Under the pieces are notes generated by a model. That model was not told the DNA's origin. It did no database searches and worked only from the letters and a program-made list of their open reading frames with translations. From Streptomyces toxytricini (GTDB lineage Bacteria; Actinomycetota; Actinomycetes; Streptomycetales; Streptomycetaceae), in contig NZ_BMTY01000002.1 of assembly GCF_014649915.1 (NCBI RefSeq), forward strand, positions 336,081-400,080: DNA of 64,000 bases, read 5' to 3'. Position numbers and translations under genes: made by a program. Position 1 is the stretch's first letter. Every line of letters starts with the position of its first letter. Shown piece by piece: positions 10,282-18,761 of this stretch.

Positions 10282-10764
10282 GGGGAGGCCGCGAACCCGT
10301 ATTCGGGGCGAACGGGCGGGACCTACGTCCCGATCCGGGCCATTGCCTCAAGCGTGACGGACTGCACTAAACACACCCTTGCGCCGTTCCCCTACCCTCG
10401 TGCCAAAATAGGACAAGGAGTCCGGGGAGGGTTCCTTCCGCCCAACTGAGGGCGGAACGCTCGGCATTGCACGCTACGGGGGGTCCAGAGGACTCCTGAT
10501 CGCTCTGTGACTGATCGTTACAGTGGGGTGACTGTCCGTTATGGGGCGGTCCATCGGCTTCCGACCGCTGATGAACACCTCGGAGGGCAATTCCGTCGGT
10601 TTGGCCGTCACGGCTGGACGGATGGTGTAGTTGTAGTGCCGAGGACAAGCCGTTCGTCCTATAACCGACTCGGCCCGCGTATGTCCATTTCGGGCAACGC
10701 GGGCCAAGGTGCAGAATTTAGAGGAAAGAACCGAGATGGTTCGGTTCTCCCGAGGAGGCCGCTC
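10282..10764 (+). promoter_or_regulatory. Long bldC upstream region with direct repeats and leader hairpin
   Basis: This 483-bp non-coding stretch is less GC-rich than its surroundings. It contains a 13-bp direct repeat, TGACTGATCGTTA at 10508 and TGACTGTCCGTTA at 10529, spaced exactly 21 bp (two helical turns), as expected for a same-face operator. Just before the gene a 7-bp hairpin (gaaccga 10728-10734 with tcggttc 10741-10747) precedes the AGGAGG ribosome site of bldC. Short open frames across it do not look coding. Confidence 0.5.
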
Positions 10765-10971
10765 ATGACCGCTCGCACCCCTGATGCCGAGCCGCTGCTG
10801 ACCCCGGCTGAGGTCGCCACGATGTTCCGCGTGGACCCGAAGACGGTGACCCGCTGGGCCAAGGCCGGCAAGCTGACGTCCATCCGCACCCTGGGTGGGC
10901 ACCGCCGCTACCGCGAGGCCGAGGTCCGCGCCCTGCTCGCGGGAATTCCGCAGCAGCGCAGCGAGGCCTGA
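10765..10971 (+). CDS. bldC: Developmental regulator BldC (MerR-like DNA-binding protein)
   Basis: This 68-residue protein is little more than a MerR-type winged helix: LLTPAEVATMFRVDPKTVTRW forms the helix-turn-helix and LGGHRRYREAEVRALL the wing and recognition segment. BldC is known to bind DNA by head-to-tail oligomerisation on direct repeats and to hold Streptomyces in vegetative growth by repressing sporulation genes. Size and sequence match the known protein throughout. The ATG has an AGGAGG site 7 nt upstream. The gene stands alone, with a long 5' region and a terminator about 115 bp downstream. Confidence 0.95.
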   Translation: MTARTPDAEPLLTPAEVATMFRVDPKTVTRWAKAGKLTSIRTLGGHRRYREAEVRALLAGIPQQRSEA

Positions 10972-11005
10972 GGTCGCGTTCATCACCCCGCTTTGAACGG
11001 GTAGG

Positions 11006-11125
11006 CATCGGATCCCCCAATCCGATGAAACCCACTGTGCTTCATTCGGCCGGACGACCTGCCCCAACAGGTACCCGGCCGTTCGGTCGCGCTGGACTCC
11101 GCCGGGTCCAGCGCGATCTTTTTTT
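11006..11125 (+). terminator. bldC 3' region: hairpin followed by intrinsic terminator
   Basis: A first dyad (catcggat 11006-11013 with atccgatg 11020-11027) lies shortly after bldC. A textbook terminator follows: a 10-bp stem cgcgctggac (11088-11097) with gtccagcgcg (11106-11115), then seven T residues at 11119-11125. The T run marks it as acting on rightward transcripts, so the bldC mRNA probably has a 3' UTR of about 150 nt. Confidence 0.75.
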
Positions 11126-11540
11126 GTGCCCGCAGGGCGGGGCGGCGGGGAGGGCGGGCGGCCTCCCCGGAGAGGTGCCATTGCACATATTAAATTGAGC
11201 GGACGTATAGGTGCGATAAAAGTGCGGGTGCCGAAAACTCGTGTGGTGACTCCTGTCACAGGCTGTGACCCTTGTGTGGGAGGCAATGCGCCCGTAAAGG
11301 GATGTCCCGCGCAGAGCGGTCTCGCCCGAGGGGTGATGTACGCGGAGAATTGCACCCGAGGATGGCGGACGGGTGAATTCGGTCGGCCGAACGGGTGATG
11401 TGGCGGCCGTTGCCTCCCCGGGTGGGCGTCCGCCCCCGGTGGCGCGGCCCGCCGAACCGCCTGGGGTCTGCGGCGGAGTCGGCGGACGCGGACATGCGGA
11501 AGGGCCCGCATCCGATGGGATGCGGGCCCTTCTCCTGCTG
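11126..11540. promoter_or_regulatory. Intergenic region with Crp-like palindrome
   Basis: This 415-bp stretch lies between the bldC terminator and tRNA-Asp and includes a relatively AT-rich patch (about 11180-11240). GTGACTCCTGTCAC at 11246-11259 fits the pattern GTG-N6-GNCAC that I remember for Streptomyces Crp sites. It overlaps a second dyad, GTCACAG-G-CTGTGAC, at 11255-11269. No gene on either strand is convincing, so the target of a bound regulator is unclear; a small RNA or a distal bldC or hrpA effect are possibilities. Confidence 0.35.
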
Positions 11541-11614
11541 CGATCCTGACGGGACTTGAACCCGCGACCTCCACCTTGACAGGGTGGCGAGCTAACCAAC
11601 TGCTCCACAGGACC
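11541..11614 (-). tRNA. tRNA-Asp (GTC), copy 1
   Basis: The 74-nt cloverleaf folds on the minus strand with acceptor stem GGTCCTG/CAGGATC, anticodon stem CCACC/GGTGG and loop CTGTCAA, giving anticodon GTC. The CCA end is not encoded. An identical copy lies at 18450-18523. Confidence 0.95.
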
Positions 11615-11696
11615 TCGATGTGCAGCCGTTTTCGCTTGGCTGCGCATCAGACTGTACAGCAGCCCGGGGGGTGCGGTCGAACCGGCGGGCGCCCCG

Positions 11697-14600
11697 TCAG
11701 GGGGCCGCCGCGTCCACCGCCTTCACGATGCGCTTGTCGGAGACCGGGTACGCCGTCCCCAGCGAGTGCGCGAAGTAGCTGACCCGCAGCTCCTCGATCA
11801 TCCAGCGGATGTCCGTGACCGCCTCCGGCACCGGCCGGCCCTTGGGCAGCTGCTCCAGCAGCCAGGCGTACTCGTCCTGCATCTCGTGGACCTTCTGCAT
11901 GCGCGTGGTGTCCCGCTGGACGGCCGTCGGCATCTGCTGGAGCCGCCGGTCGGCCGCCACCAGGTACCGCATCAGGTCCGGCAGCCGCCGCAGCCCGGTC
12001 AGGGTGACGAAGCCGGGCGGCATGAGGGCGGCCAGCTGTGCCCTGACGTCCTGGAGGTTCGCCAGCAGCGCGGGGCTCTGCGTGCCCTTCAGACGCCTTT
12101 CGCAGGCCTGCCAGGCCGCCAGGACCTGCTGCACCTGCCCGACCGTGCGGACGGTCGTGTCCACCAGGTCGGCGCGCACGGCCTCGTACAGCCTGCGGTA
12201 GCCCGCCTCGTCCCAGGCGGGGCCGCCGTGGTCGGCGATCAGCTTGTCCGCGGCGGCCGTCGCGCAGTCGTCGAACAGCGCCTGCACGGAGCCGTGCGGG
12301 GTGCGCGACAGGGACAGCTTCTGCTGGTTGCTGAGCCGGTCCGAGGCGAACTTGGCGGCGTTCACGGGGAGGTTCAGCAGGATCAGCCGGCGCGTGCCCA
12401 GCCACATCGCCTGCTGCTGCTCGGCCTCGGTGTCGAAGAGCCGTACGGCGACGCTCGCCCCCTCGTCGACCAGCGCCGGGTACGCCTTCACGGGCTGGCC
12501 GGCCCGCCGCGTCTCGAACACCTTGGCCAGGGTGCCGATCGTCCAGTCCGTCAGCCCGGAGCGCTCCACCGACTCCCCGCCCGACCGCTCCGCGGTGGCC
12601 GCGGCGGCCTGGGAGAGGGCCTGGCGGGCCTTCGGCTTGAGCTTCAGGCGCAGCGCCTCCAGGTCCTTGTCCTCCGCGACCTTCCGGCGCCGCTCGTCAA
12701 CGATCCGGAAGGTGATCTTCAGGTGGTCGGGGATCCGGGACGGGTCGAAGTCGTCCGCGGTGACCGGGACGCCCACCATCCGGTGCAGTTCGCGCGCCAG
12801 CGTGGCCGTCAGCGGCTCCTGGAGGGGCACCGCCGTGTCCAGGAAGCGGGCCGCGTAGTTGGGCGCGGGCACGTAGTGGCGGCGGATCGGCTTGGGCAGC
12901 GACCGGATCAGCTCGGTCACCACCTCCTCCCGCAGGCCCGGGATCTGCCAGTCGAAGCCCTCGGAGGTCACCTGGTTGAGCACCTGGAGCGGGATGTGGA
13001 CGGTCACGCCGTCCGCGTCCGCGCCCGGCTCGAACTGGTAGGTGACCCGGAACTTCAGCTGCCCCTGCCGCCAGGAGTCGGGGTAGTCGGCCTTCGTGAC
13101 GCCGGCCGCCTTCTCCGTCAGCAGCATCTCGCGCTCGAAGTCGAGGAGTTCGGGCTCCTCGCGGCGCTTGTGCTTCCACCAGGAGTCGAAGTGCGCCCCG
13201 GACACCACGTGCTCGGGGATCCGCTGGTCGTAGAAGTCGAAGAGGGTCTCGTCGTCGACGACGATGTCGCGGCGCCGGGCCCGGTTCTCCAGCTCCTCGA
13301 CCTCGGTCAGCAGCTTGCGGTTGTCCGCGTAGAACTTGTGGTGCGTGCGCCAGTCCCCCTCGACGAGGGCGTGGCGGATGAACAGCTCCCGGGAGGCCTC
13401 CGGGTCGATCCGCCCGTAGTTGACCTTCCGCTGGGCGACGATCGGCACGCCGTACAGCGTGACCCTCTCGTACGCCATCACGGCCGCCTGGTCCTTCTCC
13501 CAGTGCGGCTCGCTGTACGTGCGCTTGAGCAGGTGCCCCGCGAGCGGCTCGACCCACTCGGGCTCCACCTTGGCGTTGACGCGGGCCCACAGCCGGGAGG
13601 TCTCCACCAGCTCGGCGGACATCACGAACTTCGGCTGCTTCTTGAAGAGCGCCGAACCCGGGAAGATCGCGAACTTGGCGCTGCGGGCGCCGAGGTACTC
13701 GTTCTTGTCGGTGTCCTTCAGGCCGATGTGCGACAGCAGGCCGGCCAGCAGCGACACGTGCACGTGCTGCTCGGAGGCGTCCGCCTCGTTCACGTGGATG
13801 CCCATGCCCTTGGCGACCGTGCGCAGCTGCGAGTAGATGTCCTGCCACTCGCGGATCCGCAGGAAGTTCAGGTACTCCTGCTTGCACATCCGGCGGAACG
13901 AGGAGGAGCCGCGCTCCTTCTGCTGCTCGCGGACGTACCGCCACAGGTTCAGGAAGGACAGGAAGTCGCTGGTCTCGTCCTTGAAGCGGGCGTGGTGCTG
14001 GTCGGCCTGGGTCTGCTTGTCGGACGGGCGCTCCCGCGGGTCCTGGATCGACAGCGCGGCCGCGATGACCATGACCTCGCGGACGCAGCCGTTGCGGTCG
14101 GCCTCCAGGACCATGCGGGCCAGCCGCGGGTCCACGGGCAGCTGGGAGAGCTTGCGGCCGAGCGGGGTGAGCCGCTTGCGGGGGTCCTTCTCGGCCGGGT
14201 CGAGGGCGCCGAGCTCCTGGAGGAGCTGGACGCCGTCGCGGATGTTGCGGTGGTCCGGCGGGTCGATGAAGGGGAACTTCTCGATCTCCCCGAGCCCGGC
14301 CGCGGTCATCTGGAGGATGACGGAGGCGAGGTTGGTGCGGAGGATCTCGGCGTCGGTGAACTCCGGGCGGGCGTCGAAGTCGTCCTCGGAGTACAGCCGG
14401 ATGCAGATGCCGTCGCTGGTGCGGCCGCAGCGGCCCTTGCGCTGGTTGGCGCTGGCCTGCGAGATCCGCTCGATCGGCAGGCGCTGGACCTTGGTGCGGT
14501 GGCTGTAGCGGGAGATGCGGGCGGTGCCCGGGTCGATCACGTACTTGATGCCGGGGACGGTCAGCGAGGTCTCGGCGACGTTCGTCGCCAGGACGATGCG

Positions 14601-15620
14601 GCGGCCGGTGTGCTGCTGGAAGACCCGGTGCTGCTCGGCGTGCGAGAGGCGGGCGTACAGCGGCAGGACCTCGGTGAAGCGCAGCTTCTTCTTGATGAGC
14701 GCGTCCGCGGTGTCGCGGATCTCGCGCTCGCCGGAGAGGAAGACCAGGATGTCGCCCGGCCCCTCGGCCTGGAGTTCGTCCACGGCGTCGCAGATCGCGG
14801 TGATCTGGTCGCGGTCGCTCTCCTCGGAGTCCTCCTCCAGCAGCGGCCGGTAGCGGACCTCCACGGGATAGGTGCGGCCGCTGACCTCGACGATCGGGGC
14901 GTCGCCGAAGTGGCGGGAGAACCGCTCCGGGTCGATCGTCGCGGAGGTGATCACGACCTTGAGGTCGGGGCGCCGGGGCAGCAGCTGGGAGAGGTAGCCC
15001 AGCAGGAAGTCGATGTTGAGGGACCGCTCGTGGGCCTCGTCGATGATGATCGTGTCGTAGGCGCGCAGCTCGCGGTCGGTCTGGATCTCCGCGAGGAGGA
15101 TGCCGTCCGTCATGAGCTTCACGAAGGTCGCGTCCGGGTCGACCTGGTCGGTGAAGCGGACCTTCCAGCCGACCGTGCCGCCGATCTCGCACTTCAGCTC
15201 CTCGGCGATCCGCTCGGCGACCGTGCGGGCCGCGATGCGGCGGGGCTGGGTGTGCCCGATCATGCCGCGGACGCCGCGGCCCAGCTCCATGCAGATCTTC
15301 GGGATCTGCGTGGTCTTGCCGGAACCGGTCTCACCGGCGACGATCACGACCTGGTGGTCGCGTATCGCCTCGGCGATCTCGTCCTTCTTCTGGCTGACGG
15401 GCAGGTTCTCGGGATAGGTGACCTCGGGCATGCGCGAGGCGCGGCCGGACAGCCGCGCGGCGGCCTTCTCGGCCTCCGCGGCGATCTCGTCGAGCACGGC
15501 CTGCCTGGCCTCGGGCTTGCGGATGCGGCGGGCGCCTTCGAGGCGGCGGCCGAGGCGGTGCGCGTCGCGGAGGGAGATCTCACCGAGAAGCGTCTGCAGG
15601 GCGGCGAAGGAAGTAGACAT
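11697..15620 (-). CDS. hrpA: ATP-dependent RNA helicase HrpA
   Basis: This 1307-residue DEAH-box helicase matches the full-length HrpA type, which in E. coli acts on mRNA processing and stalled ribosomes. Walker A is GETGSGKT at residues 96-103, with DEAH in IIIDEAHERS near residue 193 and motif III ITSATID near residue 225. The second RecA domain contains ATNVAETSLTVPG and GRCGRTSDG. The HA2 and OB-fold regions follow, and then the long C-terminal HrpA-specific domain (about residues 600-1300). The gene is monocistronic and leftward; tRNA-Asp lies downstream of it. Confidence 0.96.
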   Translation of the reverse strand: MSTSFAALQTLLGEISLRDAHRLGRRLEGARRIRKPEARQAVLDEIAAEAEKAAARLSGRASRMPEVTYPENLPVSQKKDEIAEAIRDHQVVIVAGETGSGKTTQIPKICMELGRGVRGMIGHTQPRRIAARTVAERIAEELKCEIGGTVGWKVRFTDQVDPDATFVKLMTDGILLAEIQTDRELRAYDTIIIDEAHERSLNIDFLLGYLSQLLPRRPDLKVVITSATIDPERFSRHFGDAPIVEVSGRTYPVEVRYRPLLEEDSEESDRDQITAICDAVDELQAEGPGDILVFLSGEREIRDTADALIKKKLRFTEVLPLYARLSHAEQHRVFQQHTGRRIVLATNVAETSLTVPGIKYVIDPGTARISRYSHRTKVQRLPIERISQASANQRKGRCGRTSDGICIRLYSEDDFDARPEFTDAEILRTNLASVILQMTAAGLGEIEKFPFIDPPDHRNIRDGVQLLQELGALDPAEKDPRKRLTPLGRKLSQLPVDPRLARMVLEADRNGCVREVMVIAAALSIQDPRERPSDKQTQADQHHARFKDETSDFLSFLNLWRYVREQQKERGSSSFRRMCKQEYLNFLRIREWQDIYSQLRTVAKGMGIHVNEADASEQHVHVSLLAGLLSHIGLKDTDKNEYLGARSAKFAIFPGSALFKKQPKFVMSAELVETSRLWARVNAKVEPEWVEPLAGHLLKRTYSEPHWEKDQAAVMAYERVTLYGVPIVAQRKVNYGRIDPEASRELFIRHALVEGDWRTHHKFYADNRKLLTEVEELENRARRRDIVVDDETLFDFYDQRIPEHVVSGAHFDSWWKHKRREEPELLDFEREMLLTEKAAGVTKADYPDSWRQGQLKFRVTYQFEPGADADGVTVHIPLQVLNQVTSEGFDWQIPGLREEVVTELIRSLPKPIRRHYVPAPNYAARFLDTAVPLQEPLTATLARELHRMVGVPVTADDFDPSRIPDHLKITFRIVDERRRKVAEDKDLEALRLKLKPKARQALSQAAAATAERSGGESVERSGLTDWTIGTLAKVFETRRAGQPVKAYPALVDEGASVAVRLFDTEAEQQQAMWLGTRRLILLNLPVNAAKFASDRLSNQQKLSLSRTPHGSVQALFDDCATAAADKLIADHGGPAWDEAGYRRLYEAVRADLVDTTVRTVGQVQQVLAAWQACERRLKGTQSPALLANLQDVRAQLAALMPPGFVTLTGLRRLPDLMRYLVAADRRLQQMPTAVQRDTTRMQKVHEMQDEYAWLLEQLPKGRPVPEAVTDIRWMIEELRVSYFAHSLGTAYPVSDKRIVKAVDAAAP

Positions 15621-15730
15621 ACCTGCTCGAGGATCTCACCCCGGTGCGCCGGGTGGCGAACGCATTTGTCGGGGGACCCGTACCATTTCGGGACGATCCC
15701 CCGTCCCGTCCCGCGTGAGAGGCCCCACGT

Positions 15731-16627
15731 ATGCCGAGCAGCGCGTACCGACGCGTGTGCGGCGTGCTGCTCACGGTGCTGCTGGCGCTGCTGTGCGGTG
15801 TCGCGGGGGGCGCGGCGGGTGCGGCGCCCGCCGGCACGGCCTCGTCCGCCCGGGCCGCCGCGGACGTCTCCGACCGGGCTGCGGGCCGGGCTGTCGCAGA
15901 CGGTGCGGGGCGGCCGCCCGGCCGGGGCTCGGCCGGCGGCCCCGGGCGCGCCGGCGCCGCCGCCGGGTCACCGGAGGCCGTACGGGCCTCCTCCGCGGAG
16001 CTGCCGGCCGATGTGGCCGAGGTCGTACGGGCCTCCTCCGCGGAGCTGCCGGCCGATGTGGCCGAGGTCGTACGGGCTTACGCCGCGGGGCAGCGGCCGG
16101 GCCGGGCTCTTGCGGACGTCGCGGGGCCGATGCCCGGCCGGGCGTCCGCCGGCACCGCCGACAGGGTGCCGGACGCCATACGGGCCTCCGCCGTGAAGCA
16201 GCGGCCCGTCGCGGGTGCGGTCGTACGGGCTTCCGCTGCGGGGCAGCGGGCCGATGCGGGTGGCGTCGTACCGGTCCCCGCCCCTGGGCGGCGGGTCGAC
16301 GCGGCCGAGGTCGTACGGGCCTCCGTCTCGGGGCAGCGGGTCGGCGCCGTCCAGGTCGTACGGGCCTCCGCCGCCGGGCAGCGGGCCGACGGCGGCGGCG
16401 TCGGGCGGGGGCCCCGGTGTGGGCCGGGGTCTGGTGGGCCCGATCGGGCGCCGGCCCTGCCGGCCCGCGCCGGTGCGCAGGCCGAGCACGTCCTCGCGGT
16501 CTGTGCCCGCTCCGTCCCCGGCTGCGGGGCTCCCGCCGCCCGTGCCGCGGCCGGGCCGCCGGGCGGGGCGCGGGCCCCCGACCGGCCCGCTCCCGGGCCG
16601 GTGGAGCTCTCCGTGATCCGGGTGTAG
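15731..16627 (+). CDS. Secreted Ala/Gly/Pro-rich protein with VVRAS repeats
   Basis: This 298-residue protein has a signal peptide (RRVCGVLLTVLLALLCGVAG, cleavage near AAGAAP) and then low-complexity sequence. The centre carries at least eight degenerate repeats of about 15-20 residues built on (V)VRASxxxQ(R)x; two neighbouring units are identical 45-bp copies at DNA level (about 15984-16073). The C-terminal part has three Cys residues (HVLAVCARSVPGCG near residue 252, and PRCGPG). The reading frame and signal peptide argue for a real gene. The opposite strand is also open here, so I keep moderate confidence. The function is unknown; it could be a cell-wall or spore-surface protein. It precedes the DsbA/CcdA pair, which could form its disulfide. 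Confidence 0.6.
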   Translation: MPSSAYRRVCGVLLTVLLALLCGVAGGAAGAAPAGTASSARAAADVSDRAAGRAVADGAGRPPGRGSAGGPGRAGAAAGSPEAVRASSAELPADVAEVVRASSAELPADVAEVVRAYAAGQRPGRALADVAGPMPGRASAGTADRVPDAIRASAVKQRPVAGAVVRASAAGQRADAGGVVPVPAPGRRVDAAEVVRASVSGQRVGAVQVVRASAAGQRADGGGVGRGPRCGPGSGGPDRAPALPARAGAQAEHVLAVCARSVPGCGAPAARAAAGPPGGARAPDRPAPGPVELSVIRV

Positions 16628-16697
16628 GAGGGCGCGCCCGGCCCCGAGCGGCCGGACCGCCGCCCTCCCCTCCACCACCTCGTTCCGGAGCACCCGT

Positions 16698-17450
16698 ATG
16701 CCTTCCTCCTCCTCCCGTCCCTCCCGATCCTCCTCCCGCTCCACCGGCAAGACGCTGCTCGCCTGCGCGGGCGTCGTCCTCGCCGCGGCCGCGCTGGGGC
16801 TGGCGTCCTGGCAGGCCACCGCGCCCGACGACCGCCCGGCGCGGGGCGGCGGCGCCGTGTCGCAGCCGCGGGCCGAGGACTCCGGCGCCCGCGCCGAGCT
16901 GCTGAAGCTCGCCCGCCGCGAGGCCGGTGACCGGCTCGCCGTCGGCCGGCAGGACGCGCCGGTCGTGCTGATCGAGTACTCCGACTTCAAGTGCGGCTAC
17001 TGCGGCAAGTTCGCCCGGGACACCGAGCCCGAGCTGATCCGCAAGTACGTCGAGGACGGCACGCTGCGCATCGAGTGGCGCAACTTCCCGATCTTCGGCG
17101 AGGAGTCCGAGGCCGCGGCGAAGGCCGCCTGGGCCGCCGGGCAGCAGGACCGCTTCCAGCAGTTCCACGCCGCCGCGTACGCGCCGGGCGCCAAGGAGAA
17201 GGGCTTCGGCGCGGAGCGCCTGCTGGAGCTGGCCCGCGAGGCCGGCGTCCCCGACCTGGAGCGCTTCTCCCGCGACATGGCCGGCGAGGCCGCCGCGGCG
17301 GCGCTGGCCCGGGACCGGGAGGAGGGGAGCCGCATCGGCGTCGCCTCGACCCCGTCCTTCCTGGTCAACGGCCGGCCGATCGCCGGCGCGCAGCCGTACG
17401 GCGCCTTCGCCGCGGTGATCGACGGGGCCAAGGCCGAGGCGGCCCGGTGA
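16698..17450 (+). CDS. DsbA-family thiol-disulfide oxidoreductase, membrane-anchored
   Basis: This 250-residue protein has a Ser/Arg-rich N-terminus, one uncleaved-looking membrane segment (LLACAGVVLAAAALGLASW, about residues 20-40), and an extracellular thioredoxin-fold domain. The active site CGYC lies in YSDFKCGYCGKFA near residue 100, and the cis-proline motif is ASTPSFLVNG near residue 218. The insertion between them is helical, as in DsbA. It should oxidise or isomerise disulfides in exported proteins. Its stop overlaps the next start (GTGA), which makes a DsbA-CcdA redox pair. Confidence 0.9.
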   Translation: MPSSSSRPSRSSSRSTGKTLLACAGVVLAAAALGLASWQATAPDDRPARGGGAVSQPRAEDSGARAELLKLARREAGDRLAVGRQDAPVVLIEYSDFKCGYCGKFARDTEPELIRKYVEDGTLRIEWRNFPIFGEESEAAAKAAWAAGQQDRFQQFHAAAYAPGAKEKGFGAERLLELAREAGVPDLERFSRDMAGEAAAAALARDREEGSRIGVASTPSFLVNGRPIAGAQPYGAFAAVIDGAKAEAAR

Positions 17451-18313
17451 CCGGCATCGGCTACCTGGCCGCCCTGCTCGGCGGGCTGCTGGCGCTGCTC
17501 AGCCCGTGCAGCGCGCTGCTGCTGCCGGCGTTCTTCGCGTACTCGATCGACTCCCCGTCCCGGCTGCTGGCGCGGACCGGGATCTTCTACGCGGGCCTCG
17601 CGACCACCCTCGTACCGCTCGGCGCGGCCTCCTCGACGGCCGGGCGGTTCTTCCACGGCCACCGGGACGCCCTCGTCCTGGCGGGCGGCTGGCTGATCAT
17701 CGCGCTGGGCGTCGCGCAGGTCCTCGGCAGGGGCTTCGCGCCGCGGCGGCTCTCGGAGCTGTCGGGGCGGATCCGACCGACGACCGCGCTGTCGGTGTAC
17801 GCGCTGGGCGCGGTGTACGGGCTGGCCGGCTTCTGCGCCGGGCCGATCCTGGGGAGCGTCCTGACGGTGGCGGCCGTCGGCGGCAGCCCGGTCTACGGGG
17901 GCCTGCTGCTGGCGGTGTACGCGCTGGGGATGGCCGTACCGCTGTTCGTGCTGGCCCTGCTGTGGGAGCGCTTCGACCTGGGGCGGCGGCGGTGGCTGCG
18001 CGGCCGGCCCGTCCGTCTGGGGCGGCTGGAGGTGCACAGCACGTCACTGTTGTCGGGGCTGTTCTTCGTCCTGCTGGGGGCGCTGTTCCTGGCGTACGAC
18101 GGGGCGAGCGCGCTGCCGGGGCTGCTGGACGTGGACGACTCGTTCGCGGTGGAGCAGCGGGTGCGGGAGGTCGCGGGCGCGGTACCGGACGCGGTGCTGC
18201 TCGGCGCGGCCGCGGCGGTGGCCCTCGCGGTGGTGCTGGTGCGCCGGCTGCGCGGCGGCCCCGCAGCGGCCGCCGGGGAGGACGCACCGGAGCCGGCGGA
18301 GGCGCGGGAATGA
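17447..18313 (+). CDS. CcdA/DsbD-type transmembrane thiol-electron carrier
   Basis: This 288-residue membrane protein begins with the CcdA motif GGLLALLSPCSALLLPA (first conserved Cys near residue 19). It has the second one in LAGFCAGPILGSVL near residue 130, within 6-7 membrane helices. CcdA-family proteins carry electrons from cytoplasmic thioredoxin to extracellular thiol proteins. Four-bp overlap with the DsbA-like gene implies they work as one system. The C-terminus is a short Ala/Pro/Glu-rich cytoplasmic tail. A terminator hairpin follows directly. Confidence 0.88.
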   Translation: MTGIGYLAALLGGLLALLSPCSALLLPAFFAYSIDSPSRLLARTGIFYAGLATTLVPLGAASSTAGRFFHGHRDALVLAGGWLIIALGVAQVLGRGFAPRRLSELSGRIRPTTALSVYALGAVYGLAGFCAGPILGSVLTVAAVGGSPVYGGLLLAVYALGMAVPLFVLALLWERFDLGRRRWLRGRPVRLGRLEVHSTSLLSGLFFVLLGALFLAYDGASALPGLLDVDDSFAVEQRVREVAGAVPDAVLLGAAAAVALAVVLVRRLRGGPAAAAGEDAPEPAEARE

Positions 18314-18318
18314 CGCGG

Positions 18319-18346
18319 AAGGCCCCCTCCCGAGGGAGGGGGCCTT
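18319..18346. terminator. Intrinsic terminator after ccdA-like gene
   Basis: A 13-bp perfect stem (18319-18331 with 18334-18346, aaggccccc/gggggcctt at its base) separates the rightward ccdA-like gene from the leftward tRNA cluster. Confidence 0.8.
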
Positions 18347-18353
18347 CCTGTTG

Positions 18354-18427
18354 TGGCTGGGGCCGGGGTCGAACCGGCGACCTATCGCTTTTCAGGCGAT
18401 CGCTCGTACCAACTGAGCTACCCAGCC
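18354..18427 (-). tRNA. tRNA-Phe (GAA)
   Basis: The 74-nt minus-strand cloverleaf has acceptor GGCTGGG/CCCAGCC, anticodon loop CTGAAAA (anticodon GAA) and T arm GCCGG/CCGGC. CCA is not encoded. It is the promoter-distal member of a leftward Glu-Asp-Phe tRNA cluster. Confidence 0.95.
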
Positions 18428-18449
18428 ACGAGACCGTTTCCGGCCTCAG

Positions 18450-18523
18450 CGATCCTGACGGGACTTGAACCCGCGACCTCCACCTTGACAGGGTGGCGAG
18501 CTAACCAACTGCTCCACAGGACC
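18450..18523 (-). tRNA. tRNA-Asp (GTC), copy 2
   Basis: This 74-nt copy is identical to the tRNA at 11541-11614, with anticodon GTC in loop CTGTCAA. It is the middle gene of the Glu-Asp-Phe cluster. Confidence 0.95.
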
Positions 18524-18561
18524 ATGCAGTGTGCGAGACAAGTCTTGCACACGGTAATGCG

Positions 18562-18634
18562 TACCCCCAACGGGATTCGAACCCGTGCTACCGCCTTGAA
18601 AGGGCGGCGTCCTGGGCCACTAGACGATGAGGGC
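18562..18634 (-). tRNA. tRNA-Glu (TTC)
   Basis: The 73-nt minus-strand cloverleaf has anticodon loop CTTTCAA (anticodon TTC), acceptor GCCCTCA/TGGGGGT with a G-U first pair, and T arm ACGGG/CCCGT. It is the first gene of the tRNA cluster. Confidence 0.95.
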
Positions 18635-18761
18635 TAAAGGCCCGCCGGGGCGCTTTCCAGCGCGTCGGGGACGTGAGAAGCATATGGGATGCGGGGAGGT
18701 AACGCCAAAACGGTTTCCCCCGGCAGGCTGCGTGCGCCCGGCGCGGAGGGACAATGACCGG

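Noticed and set aside
10983..11186. 67-codon minus-strand ORF after bldC
   Set aside because: It runs antisense through the bldC terminator, has no ribosome site, and its composition follows the hairpins.
11766..16196. A 1476-codon plus-strand open frame
   Set aside because: Antisense shadow of hrpA, produced by GC-rich codon bias; no recognisable domain.
11541..18523. Identical tRNA-Asp genes as attachment sites flanking an island
   Set aside because: The 7 kb between them holds conserved core genes (hrpA, dsbA-ccdA); the copies are ordinary duplicated tRNA genes.
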